Positions 7,231 through 13,103 of a stretch of 18,108 bases of DNA are shown in pieces; positions within the stretch are counted from its first letter, which is position 1; each line of letters starts with the position of its first letter. Location: the NCBI GenBank assembly GCA_045653425.1, contig JAZOLU010000028.1, positions 1 to 18,108 of the forward strand. Direction: 5' to 3'. Origin of the DNA: RGIG3009 sp045653425 (lineage in GTDB: Bacteria > Bacillota > Clostridia > Oscillospirales > Acutalibacteraceae). The notes under the pieces were generated by a model, which was given only the letters and a program-made list of their open reading frames with translations, had not been told where the DNA came from and ran no database searches. A program made the position numbers and the translations under genes.

Positions 7231-7291
7231 GGGAAAGGCACATGCACATAGCCATCATGCCCATGTTGTGTAACATTCGGAACTGTTGCAT
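7202..7291 (-). CDS. Met/Cys-rich leader peptide of metYA
   Basis: A 29-codon frame from ATG at 7291 to TAA at 7204-7202, with AAGGGGG 7 bases before the start. Residues are M-Q-Q-F-R-M-L-H-N, then MGMMAMCMC at 10-18, then LSPAFCRAAVR at 19-29. There are 7 Met (1, 6, 10, 12, 13, 15, 17) and 3 Cys (16, 18, 24), far above chance and matching the product of the operon it precedes. It is followed by an antiterminator/terminator pair and metY. By analogy with trp, his and leu leaders, ribosome stalling at Met codons (perhaps Cys codons too) when Met-tRNA is low should favour antitermination. No SAM riboswitch or T-box feature was seen here. Too short for standard gene calling; reading as a regulatory peptide is inference from layout. 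Confidence 0.78.
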   Translation of the reverse strand: MQQFRMLHNMGMMAMCMCLSPAFCRAAVR

Positions 7292-7322
7292 AACGCCGCC
7301 CCCTTACACATAAAGTATGGTT

Positions 7323-7351
7323 ATTGTAGCACAAATCAATTCCCTTGTCAA
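7323..7351 (-). promoter_or_regulatory. Consensus sigma-A promoter of metYA
   Basis: On the minus strand TTGACA (7351-7346), 17 bases, TACAAT (7328-7323). The predicted start near 7316 gives a leader of about 190 bases before metY, holding the leader peptide and attenuator. Confidence 0.85.
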
Positions 7352-7359
7352 ACTTTTTA

Positions 7360-7389
7360 TTGCTACGTGCGGTTCCCTTATGGTATACT
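7360..7389 (+). promoter_or_regulatory. Promoter of the aminotransferase gene
   Basis: TTGCTA at 7360-7365 and TATACT at 7384-7389, 18 bases apart, back to back with the metYA promoter. The expected transcript start near 7396 leaves only about 11 bases before the ATG at 7407. Confidence 0.6.
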
Positions 7390-7406
7390 GAACCACGGTG
7401 ATGAAA

Positions 7407-8594
7407 ATGGAGTTTAATTTTTCAAACAAAATAAAAACGATGAAACCCTCTGCCATTCGTGAAATTTTTAAGTCGCTCGGTATGCCGGGGGCCATTTCCT
7501 TTGCCGCGGGCAATCCCGCACCGGAATCCTTTCCGGTGGAGGCCCTGTCTGCGCTGGCGGCGGATATCTTTGAAAACGAGGCAGTCGCCGCACTGCAATA
7601 CAGTGTAACCGAGGGTTACCCTCCACTGCGCGAATTGGTGGCCAACCGCCTGCGTGAACGCTTTGGGGTGGATACCACACGTAACACCACTCTCATTACC
7701 TCCGGCGGTCAGCAAGCCATTGAGTTGTGCTGCAAAGCCCTGTGTAACGAAGGTGACGTGGTTGTTTGCGAAAACCCCAGTTTCATTGGTGCGCTTAATG
7801 CGTTTCGCTCACTGGGTGCGCGTCCCGTTGGCGTGGAGTTGGAGGAGGACGGCATTAGTATTGCCGGACTGGAAGCCGCGCTGCAAGCCCACCCAAACGC
7901 CAAGTTGCTGTACCTTATTCCCACATTCCACAACCCCGCGGGCATTACCATGTCGCGGGAAAAGCGGCAGGCGGTATACGCGCTGGCGCAGCGGTATGAC
8001 GTTGTCATTTTAGAAGATAATCCTTACGGCGACCTGCGCTTTGCGGGGGAGGAGTTGCCCACCATAAAAAGCGGGGATACCGACGGCCGCGTGTTGTATT
8101 GCGGCACGTTTTCCAAAATTCTTTCTGCCGGTATGCGTGTGGGGTATGCTTGCGGCGCAGAGGAACTTATTCAAAAAATGATTATCGCCAAGCAGGTGGA
8201 GGATGTTCACACCAACATTTTCTTTCAGATGTTGTGCGCGCGGTATCTGCAAACGTACGATTTGGAGCAACATATTTCCAAAATTCGGGAACTGTACCGC
8301 CGCAAATGCGGGTTAATGCTGAATTTGTTGGATGAGTATATGCCGCGCGAGGTGCGCTACACCCGTCCGGAGGGTGGGTTGTTCCTGTGGTGCACGTTGC
8401 CGGATACTCTCCCGCTGGCAGAGGTGGTGAGCGAACTGTCGGAGCAAGGGGTGTTTGTGGTGCCCGGCACGGCGTTTAATTGCGATGAGAGCGCACCCTC
8501 CTCCTCGTTCCGCCTGAATTATTCTACCCCGTCGGAGGAACAAATTGAGCGCGGCATCCGCCTGTTGTGTGACGTTATCCGCAAAAAACTGTAA
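7407..8594 (+). CDS. PLP-dependent class I/II aminotransferase
   Basis: Fold-type I aminotransferase of 395 residues, of the group that includes 2-aminoadipate (LysN-like) and aromatic/branched-chain aminotransferases, without the GntR domain of MocR regulators. Visible residues: Asn176 in PTFHNPAG, Asp204 and Tyr207 in EDNPYG, PLP-lysine Lys237 in GTFSKILSAGMRVGY, and the substrate-carboxylate Arg369 in SFRLNYS. The start at 7407 gives MEFNFSNKIKTMKPSAIREI, the normal N-terminus of these enzymes; ATG at 7401 and GTG at 7398 are in frame but would lie at or near the transcript start. GGTG at 7397-7400 may serve as a weak ribosome binding site. It is divergent from metYA, so a role in methionine or keto-acid salvage is possible, but substrate is not determinable. 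Confidence 0.85.
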   Translation: MEFNFSNKIKTMKPSAIREIFKSLGMPGAISFAAGNPAPESFPVEALSALAADIFENEAVAALQYSVTEGYPPLRELVANRLRERFGVDTTRNTTLITSGGQQAIELCCKALCNEGDVVVCENPSFIGALNAFRSLGARPVGVELEEDGISIAGLEAALQAHPNAKLLYLIPTFHNPAGITMSREKRQAVYALAQRYDVVILEDNPYGDLRFAGEELPTIKSGDTDGRVLYCGTFSKILSAGMRVGYACGAEELIQKMIIAKQVEDVHTNIFFQMLCARYLQTYDLEQHISKIRELYRRKCGLMLNLLDEYMPREVRYTRPEGGLFLWCTLPDTLPLAEVVSELSEQGVFVVPGTAFNCDESAPSSSFRLNYSTPSEEQIERGIRLLCDVIRKKL

Positions 8595-8609
8595 AGTGTA
8601 TGGCATAAT

Positions 8610-8642
8610 AAACCCGCAGTTGGCAAGCCAACTGCGGGTTTT
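8610..8642 (+). terminator. Intrinsic terminator after the aminotransferase gene
   Basis: Perfect stem AACCCGCAGTTGGC (8611-8624) with its complement (8627-8640), followed by TTTT, 16 bases after the stop codon. Confidence 0.88.
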
Positions 8643-8657
8643 ACTGTGCCCCAAACA

Positions 8658-8704
8658 AAAATTATCGTTTGTCAATAACAAAATTATTGACAAACGATAA
8701 TTTT
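8658..8704. promoter_or_regulatory. Perfect 21-bp inverted repeat, likely operator
   Basis: Arms 8658-8678 and 8684-8704 are perfect complements of 21 bases with spacer CAAAA. The right arm contains TTGACA, the -35 of the promoter for the DUF2975 operon, so a protein bound here would block it. The small XRE protein encoded in the operon is the natural candidate (inference). The A+T-rich stem and absence of a following T-tract argue against a terminator. Confidence 0.65.
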
Positions 8705-8715
8705 GGTGGTATCAT
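8687..8715 (+). promoter_or_regulatory. Promoter of the DUF2975-XRE-DUF4153 operon
   Basis: TTGACA at 8687-8692, 17 bases, TATCAT at 8710-8715. The -35 is embedded in the inverted repeat. Confidence 0.72.
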
Positions 8716-8747
8716 AATGTCAGAAAAAGGGTTTGGAGGTAATTTTT

Positions 8748-9215
8748 ATGTGGAACAGAAAAAGGTCTGTAACCTTATCCATAACCGTGTGCTTTGTTTT
8801 TATCGCCATTTTAACGGCCGGAATATTTTTGGGCCCATGGGCGATAAAACTGTGGTTTAGCGTGTATAGGGGCTGGAGTGTCGGGGGCACTGCACTGCGG
8901 GAAATTGTAACGCTTTTCAAGGTTTGCTTTTATCCTTGCTCCGTGTTCGCCTATATTACACTTTACTGCTTGCTGAAATTACTTTTTAATATAAAGAAAG
9001 ATGACATATTCGTAGATGGGAATGTGCGCTATCTTCGCTATATTTCGTGGTGCTGCTTTGCCGTAGCGTTGATAACGGCAATAGGCGGATGGTTTTATCT
9101 GCCCTTTGGTACGGTAACGGTTGCCGCCGCCTTTGTCGGTCTTATGTTGCGCATTGTGAAAAACGTTATGCAAAATGCGGTAGAGATTAAAGCTGAAAAC
9201 GAACTTACTATATAA
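8748..9215 (+). CDS. DUF2975 family membrane protein
   Basis: A 155-residue integral membrane protein with four predicted helices at about 9-28, 55-80, 98-118 and 121-140. The stretch between helices 2 and 3 (KKDDIFVDGNVRYLRYISW) carries the Asn and basic residues typical of DUF2975 proteins. The family function is unknown; members commonly sit directly before a small Cro/C1-type regulator, as here, and may control it or respond with it. The ATG at 8748 is chosen because GGAGG at 8735-8739 lies 8 bases before it; the TTG at 8733 would overlap that site. Codon use is more A/T-rich than in the flanking genes. First gene of a three-gene cassette. Confidence 0.82.
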   Translation: MWNRKRSVTLSITVCFVFIAILTAGIFLGPWAIKLWFSVYRGWSVGGTALREIVTLFKVCFYPCSVFAYITLYCLLKLLFNIKKDDIFVDGNVRYLRYISWCCFAVALITAIGGWFYLPFGTVTVAAAFVGLMLRIVKNVMQNAVEIKAENELTI

Positions 9216-9229
9216 AGTGAGGATGAAAA

Positions 9230-9436
9230 ATGATTGAAATAGATTTAGATGTTTTGTTGGCAATGCGTAAAATGACTTCGCTTGAGCTTGCGGAGCAAAT
9301 TGGTATTACACCAGCCAATCTTTCTATACTAAAAACAGGAAAAGCAAAAGCAATACGCTTTTCAACACTTGAGGCCATTTGCAAAACGCTCGGTTGTCAG
9401 CCCGGAGATATCATTAAATATACAGATAAGGAGTAA
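9230..9436 (+). CDS. Small XRE/Cro-type helix-turn-helix regulator
   Basis: A 68-residue protein that is almost entirely a Cro/C1-type HTH domain (YozG-like). The DNA-binding helices are in SLELAEQIGITPANLSILK, and the conserved end LEAICKTLGCQPGDIIKY is typical. It has no separate effector domain, so it is a simple repressor or works with a partner, probably the DUF2975 membrane protein encoded 14 bases upstream. GAGG lies 7 bases before the ATG. It probably binds the inverted repeat at the head of the operon (inference). The stop codon lies next to the ribosome binding site of the following gene. Confidence 0.9.
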   Translation: MIEIDLDVLLAMRKMTSLELAEQIGITPANLSILKTGKAKAIRFSTLEAICKTLGCQPGDIIKYTDKE

Positions 9437-9441
9437 TTTCA

Positions 9442-11046
9442 ATGGAAATAGACAATAAATCCTTAGCAAGTGAAGAATTACAAAAAAATTCACTTCCATC
9501 ATTGAACCTTACTACAAGCGATACCGTTTTTGCAGTATGTGCATTCGCTGCAACCATATTCCTTTCTCTGTTCGGTATATTCAGCGGCTACGCCCTTGGA
9601 TATTCGTTATCGTCCACGTTAATGATTATTCTGTTCGCTATTTATTTTGCCAAGGGTGGCAAACCCCGATTTTGGCCCATTATATGCGGACTTTTAGCGT
9701 TGGCTAATGGTGCCATATTTATAGGCACCACAAACGGCAGTGTGCGATTTTTCGGTGTCATTACAGGGTTTTTATTATCACTTGTCTGCTTTGATGGTTT
9801 TATAAACGGCACAGCAAAGGGAAACCGCCAAACGTTTGGGATTTTCTACTCAGCGGTTTCAACACTCGGTAATATAGGGCTTACTTTACGGTCGCTTTTT
9901 GCAGGTGGTACGAGTAACAAAAAACGAATCGGCAAGGTGTTTGTCGGCTTGCTTTGCGCAGTCCCCGTACTTGTTGTGGTAGTGCCGTTGCTTATATCTT
10001 CCGACGATGCCTTTCGAGGTATGATGAGCAATATTTTCAGCAACACATTTTCTTTCTTTGTAAAAACGGTATTCGGCGTGTTAATTTGTCCGTTTATTAT
10101 TTCATACGGTTTTTCTCTTAAATCGCGCCGCGTAGCAAAGATAAAAAAAGGCAATTTTTCAGGCGTAGAAAATATATATTTAATTTCATTTTTATCCGCT
10201 ATAAGCGTATGTTATCTGCTGTACCTGTTTTCGCAACTTGCTTACTTTTTCAGTGCATTCAAAGGATTCTTACCCAACGGCGAGATAACCTACGCCGCGT
10301 ACGCACGCAAAGGTTTTTTTGAGATGTGCATGATAGCTGTCATAAATCTTGTTATCGTATTTTCCGCTCTGCTTCTTGCAAAAAAGAAACAAGACAAGGT
10401 GTGCCACAGTATAAAGGCAATCGCAACATTTATATCTGTCTTTACTCTGATTATTATTGCTACGGCAATTTCAAAAATGGTACTTTACATTACTGCCTAC
10501 GGTATGACGGTGCTTCGTGTCACAACAAGTGCGTTTATGCTGTTTTTGAGTATTGTTTTTATAAGCGTGATATTGCGAATTTACCTTAAAAAAATCAATA
10601 TTATAAAAACGGCTTTAATCACGGCAGGCAGCATCATATTACTACTTGGTACGGTTAACGTAAACTCCGTTTGTGCACGCTATAACTATGAAAGCTATAA
10701 GACGGGAAGAGTTAACACCATTGATATACAACAGCTTTACGGGCTCGGATACGAAGGTATGCCTTACATTATAAAACTAACCACGACCGAAGATTTGGAT
10801 GTTGCAAGCGAAGCACAAGGATATTTAGCGCAAGCCTATTTGTATGATTATTTTGATAATATGGAAAATGCCCAAAGTTTCACCGCAGATGATTTAAAAG
10901 CAAACGAGAAAAATAACGGTTTTGAGCATTTTAACATACCAAAAGCATTGGCGTATGAGAGTCTTTACGAATATATAGAAAGTAACCCTTGGTTCAGTTC
11001 AATTTGCCAAATCTATTTTGAAGAAGATGAACGTGTATATTTTTAA
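9442..11046 (+). CDS. DUF4153/DUF4173-type multi-pass membrane protein
   Basis: A 534-residue protein with a short hydrophilic N-terminus (about 1-25), some ten or more hydrophobic helices to about residue 415, and a soluble C-terminal part of about 120 residues exposed on one face (starting near SVCARYNYESYKTGRVNTID). The Asp-rich junction PLLISSDDAFRGMM and the C-terminal domain with a Tyr and acidic-rich end match my memory of DUF4153/DUF4173 proteins of Clostridia, whose function is unknown. AAGGAG lies 8 bases before the ATG at 9442, just before the stop of the regulator gene. Strongly A/T-rich codon use compared with the window's other operons suggests horizontal acquisition of this cassette. 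Confidence 0.75.
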   Translation: MEIDNKSLASEELQKNSLPSLNLTTSDTVFAVCAFAATIFLSLFGIFSGYALGYSLSSTLMIILFAIYFAKGGKPRFWPIICGLLALANGAIFIGTTNGSVRFFGVITGFLLSLVCFDGFINGTAKGNRQTFGIFYSAVSTLGNIGLTLRSLFAGGTSNKKRIGKVFVGLLCAVPVLVVVVPLLISSDDAFRGMMSNIFSNTFSFFVKTVFGVLICPFIISYGFSLKSRRVAKIKKGNFSGVENIYLISFLSAISVCYLLYLFSQLAYFFSAFKGFLPNGEITYAAYARKGFFEMCMIAVINLVIVFSALLLAKKKQDKVCHSIKAIATFISVFTLIIIATAISKMVLYITAYGMTVLRVTTSAFMLFLSIVFISVILRIYLKKINIIKTALITAGSIILLLGTVNVNSVCARYNYESYKTGRVNTIDIQQLYGLGYEGMPYIIKLTTTEDLDVASEAQGYLAQAYLYDYFDNMENAQSFTADDLKANEKNNGFEHFNIPKALAYESLYEYIESNPWFSSICQIYFEEDERVYF

Positions 11047-11091
11047 TCAGAGAGGTTCCCAATAATGAAACCGTGGGGCTGATATAAAATA

Positions 11092-11136
11092 TAAGCCATT
11101 TACACTTGAAACTGAGTGTAAATGGCTTAATTTTTT
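11092..11136 (+). terminator. Intrinsic terminator after the DUF4153 gene
   Basis: A perfect 15-bp stem, TAAGCCATTTACACT (11092-11106) with 11115-11129, 8-base loop, then ATTTTTT. It closes the three-gene operon and faces the convergent gene that ends at 11157. Confidence 0.85.
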
Positions 11137-11156
11137 CGAAAACGGTATAGTTCGGA

Positions 11157-12044
11157 TTAAATCCACGTATCCTCCGGAATCTCCGTGGGCGGGACTTCCA
11201 GCAATTCGGGTTTTTTCAGCAAGCGGCGGAGTTGGCGGAACGATTCGGCGTAATAGTGGCCGTCGCAAATACGCTCATCCAACACCAAACGCACCCGTAC
11301 CACTTTTTTCACGGTAACGGTTCCGTCGGCACTCGCCACCGGCAGATGCTCCTTTTTGCCCAGTGCCAAAAACACCGAGGTGGTACCAAAATCGTACAAA
11401 TGATGATAAATCGGTCGAATACCGATAGAGCCCACGTCCGTTATGTAAAACGAGGTGTGGAACGGGCTGATTTCGTTAATAAAATGATTCATCCAGCCGC
11501 GGTGGTCCATAAAAATGATGAAATTAATAAACGCACGTACCAACCACGCCGGCAGACGGTTCAAGATGTTTGCCGCAATATCGGTGCTGTTTTCGCCTTC
11601 GGTATCGCGCACTTCCTTCTCCATTGCCTCGTTCACGCGGCGGTACACATCAAACACCGTGTCGGTCTTTTCAAACGTGGGTTTAATGGTGGCTTCCAAC
11701 CCGTTTTGCGACATTTCGCGCTTCACGGTCATGGAGGCCGTCAACCGATTACGAGCATACGTTTTGCCGTTCATCACAAACCGATTCAAACGCGGGCGGT
11801 TCACAAACATCCGCACAGTCGCCGCAATAAATACGTGGTACAGCGAAAAGTACGGCATATCGTTTTCTTTTCGCATAGCGCGCACGTACTTTTCCAGCTC
11901 GTCAATTTCAATCACTTCATCAAAAAACACTTGCGAATCGGAGCGTTTTTTCATAATGTGTGGCATTACTGCAAACACGGATTGCGTGTGGCGCAAGCGC
12001 CAGCCGTCTTTACGGTCGCCGAACCGACGTTTTCTCTCTTCCAT
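11157..12044 (-). CDS. Chloramphenicol-acetyltransferase-fold protein (E2-like acyltransferase family)
   Basis: A 295-residue protein resembling the catalytic domain of 2-oxoacid dehydrogenase E2 subunits and CAT, but stand-alone: no lipoyl or subunit-binding domain. Near the C-terminus is LDERICDGHYY (255-265), which aligns with the HxxxDG active-site motif; the catalytic His is replaced by Glu257 while Asp261-Gly262 remain. A histidine (His263) follows the motif. It may therefore be a pseudo-enzyme or use altered chemistry. The upstream part with SLYHVFIAATVRMFVNRPRLNRF and FYITDVGSIG also fits the fold. GAGGGG lies before the ATG. It follows the PH-like protein gene by 23 bases under the same promoter. 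It is unlikely to be a drug-resistance CAT (those are about 220 residues and keep His). Confidence 0.7.
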   Translation of the reverse strand: MEERKRRFGDRKDGWRLRHTQSVFAVMPHIMKKRSDSQVFFDEVIEIDELEKYVRAMRKENDMPYFSLYHVFIAATVRMFVNRPRLNRFVMNGKTYARNRLTASMTVKREMSQNGLEATIKPTFEKTDTVFDVYRRVNEAMEKEVRDTEGENSTDIAANILNRLPAWLVRAFINFIIFMDHRGWMNHFINEISPFHTSFYITDVGSIGIRPIYHHLYDFGTTSVFLALGKKEHLPVASADGTVTVKKVVRVRLVLDERICDGHYYAESFRQLRRLLKKPELLEVPPTEIPEDTWI

Positions 12045-12067
12045 AAATACCCCTCACTTTTTACACA

Positions 12068-12424
12068 TCAAACCGTTTGCGAAAGGCCGATGTGCGCTTC
12101 CTCTACCCGCCGACGCAGTGTCCCCTCAAACACTGCCCCACGGCGAATGTTGCGAATAACCAGTTCCGATACCAAAGGGTCGTCCGTGGCAACTTGAATG
12201 GTGGATAGCCCAAAGCGTTTTTGCAACGGAGTGCATTGTGCCGCAATGGTGCGAATTTGCGAAAGATTGACCGACTTTACCACCGGAGACAAAAGCCCTT
12301 TTACCTGTTTTAACGTATCCCCGTCCAGCACGTAACGCGTGCGTGTAAACGGAACCCCCAAAAACAGCCAGCACTGCCGTTCCGACAGCACGGTATCCGG
12401 AACAGACTGTCCGGATGTTGTCAT
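12068..12424 (-). CDS. Bacterial PH-like domain protein
   Basis: A 118-residue soluble protein. The central part (RTRYVLDGDTLKQVKGLL, then LSQIRTIAAQCTPLQKRFGL and STIQVATDD) resembles the bacterial PH domain bPH_2 (formerly DUF304, as in YdbS/YdbT), whose members usually carry membrane helices next to this domain. Here no membrane helix is seen, so it is a minimal, probably cytoplasmic form. The C-terminal part (IRRGAVFEGTLRRRVEEAHIG) is not recognised. AGGAGG precedes the ATG. First gene after a consensus promoter, followed 23 bases later by the CAT-fold gene; the pair probably acts together, but the function is unknown. Confidence 0.7.
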   Translation of the reverse strand: MTTSGQSVPDTVLSERQCWLFLGVPFTRTRYVLDGDTLKQVKGLLSPVVKSVNLSQIRTIAAQCTPLQKRFGLSTIQVATDDPLVSELVIRNIRRGAVFEGTLRRRVEEAHIGLSQTV

Positions 12425-12469
12425 ACGGTTTCCTCCTGTGTTTGTGGTTTTGTGGAAATCAACTTATTT

Positions 12470-12498
12470 AGTATACCGCAAAACCGCCCATTTGTCAA
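12470..12498 (-). promoter_or_regulatory. Sigma-A promoter of the PH-domain/CAT-fold operon
   Basis: On the minus strand TTGACA (12498-12493), 17 bases, TATACT (12475-12470). Start expected near 12463, about 40 bases before the ATG at 12424. Confidence 0.85.
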
Positions 12499-12526
12499 AT
12501 TTGCCCTTTTATGCGCACGGCAAAGG

Positions 12527-12553
12527 GCCCGACACACGTGCCGTGTATCGGGC
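12527..12553. other. GC-rich hairpin after the microprotein genes
   Basis: A 12-bp stem with one G-U pair (12527-12538 with 12542-12553, loop TGC) lies 19 bases beyond the stop of the second Cys-rich microprotein. On the minus strand it is followed by only CCTTT, so it is at best a weak terminator. Confidence 0.45.
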
Positions 12554-12572
12554 GCTCGTTATGGCTTATGAC

Positions 12573-12689
12573 TTAGCAGCAACCGTCGTCGCAGCCGCAA
12601 TCACTGTTGTTAATGAGCAACAGAATGATGATGATGAAAAGCAGCCAGCTGCAATTCCCTTCACCGCAGAACAGGTTTCTCAGACACAT
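12573..12689 (-). CDS. Cys-rich membrane microprotein, copy B
   Basis: A 38-residue frame: MCLRNLFCGEGNCSWLLFII at 1-20, then a hydrophobic run to about 26, and an end SDCGCDDGCC. One membrane segment (about 14-26, LLFIIIILLLI) is flanked by Cys clusters; 7 of the 38 residues are Cys. It begins MCLRNLFCG, like copy A 39 bases upstream, so the two are tandem duplicates. GAGAGGGGG lies 8 bases before the ATG. The strict sharing of the start, Cys spacing and membrane segment with copy A, while the nucleotide sequence has drifted, supports real protein coding. Function unknown: a metal-binding or envelope-stress peptide, or a Cys-rich secreted precursor, could be imagined. Confidence 0.68.
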   Translation of the reverse strand: MCLRNLFCGEGNCSWLLFIIIILLLINNSDCGCDDGCC

Positions 12690-12728
12690 CGAAAAATCCC
12701 CCTCTCACCGTACTGTTTATCGGACGAT

Positions 12729-12878
12729 TTAGCAACCGCAACCGCAGTTGGTGTTCCGATTGTTTTGGTAGCAGCCGTTGTCACAACCGCAATCCTGGTC
12801 AAAAATCAGGATGACAGCAATGATGAACAACAACCAAGTGCAGTTGACGTCGCCGCAAAACAAGTTGCGCAGACACAT
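12729..12878 (-). CDS. Cys-rich membrane microprotein, copy A
   Basis: A 49-residue frame: MCLRNLFCGDVNCTWLLFII at 1-20, hydrophobic to about 26, then DQDCGCDNGC, a short Asn-rich stretch and a terminal NCGCGC. Nine residues are Cys, most in CGC or NGC patterns. AAAGGAGG lies 8 bases before the ATG at 12878. It is followed 39 bases later by a shorter paralogue in the same direction with its own ribosome binding site. The membrane segment at about 14-26 with Cys on both sides suggests a small membrane peptide binding metal or forming disulfides. No clear promoter was seen upstream. I do not recognise the family. Conflicting long frames on the plus strand run through the neighbouring promoter and are rejected. 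Confidence 0.7.
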   Translation of the reverse strand: MCLRNLFCGDVNCTWLLFIIAVILIFDQDCGCDNGCYQNNRNTNCGCGC

Positions 12879-13036
12879 ATCCCGTACCTCCTTTCCGAAA
12901 GCCGAAAAACCGTGCTTTCATTTTCATACTATGTTGTAGCACCGCGTTGGTGAGAAGTTTTTGAAAAACAGAGAAAATATGTGAAAATCGAAGAAAACAA
13001 CGGCTAATCTAAAAAAACACGACAATAAAAGTTTAG

Positions 13037-13069
13037 TTTGACTTTCTTTGACTTTGACTTTCTTTGACT
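13037..13069. promoter_or_regulatory. Two overlapping CtsR operators
   Basis: Read on the minus strand, AGTCAAA-GAA-AGTCAAA occurs twice (13053-13037 and 13069-13053), sharing one base. Each fits the known CtsR heptad direct repeat (A/GGTCAAA NAN A/GGTCAAA). The second covers the -35 of the ctsR promoter, so CtsR should repress its own operon. A further single heptad GGTCAAA is at 13085-13091 on the plus strand. Confidence 0.92.
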
Positions 13070-13082
13070 TTTGAATTACACT
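13054..13082 (+). promoter_or_regulatory. Promoter of the ctsR operon
   Basis: TTGACT at 13054-13059, 17 bases, TACACT at 13077-13082. The predicted start near 13089 leaves about 15 bases of leader with the ribosome binding site at its very beginning. Confidence 0.72.
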
Positions 13083-13103
13083 GTGGTCAAAGGATGTGAG
13101 AAG

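Noticed and set aside
7124..7320. SAM riboswitch or T-box in the metYA leader
   Set aside because: No T-box sequence or SAM-I core could be recognised by eye, and most of the leader is explained by the leader peptide and attenuator; a covariance-model scan would settle this.
8658..8704. Terminator reading of the 21-bp inverted repeat
   Set aside because: A separate perfect terminator lies just upstream (8610-8642), the stem is A+T-rich, and it contains a promoter -35.
11157..12044. Chloramphenicol resistance gene (cat)
   Set aside because: The protein is longer than resistance CATs and has Glu where the catalytic His should be, so resistance is not supported.
12339..12953. Plus-strand frame of 204 codons over the microprotein region
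   Set aside because: It runs through the 5' end and promoter of the PH-domain gene, lacks a ribosome binding site, and its low-complexity parts are the antisense of the Cys-rich microproteins, which have good start signals.
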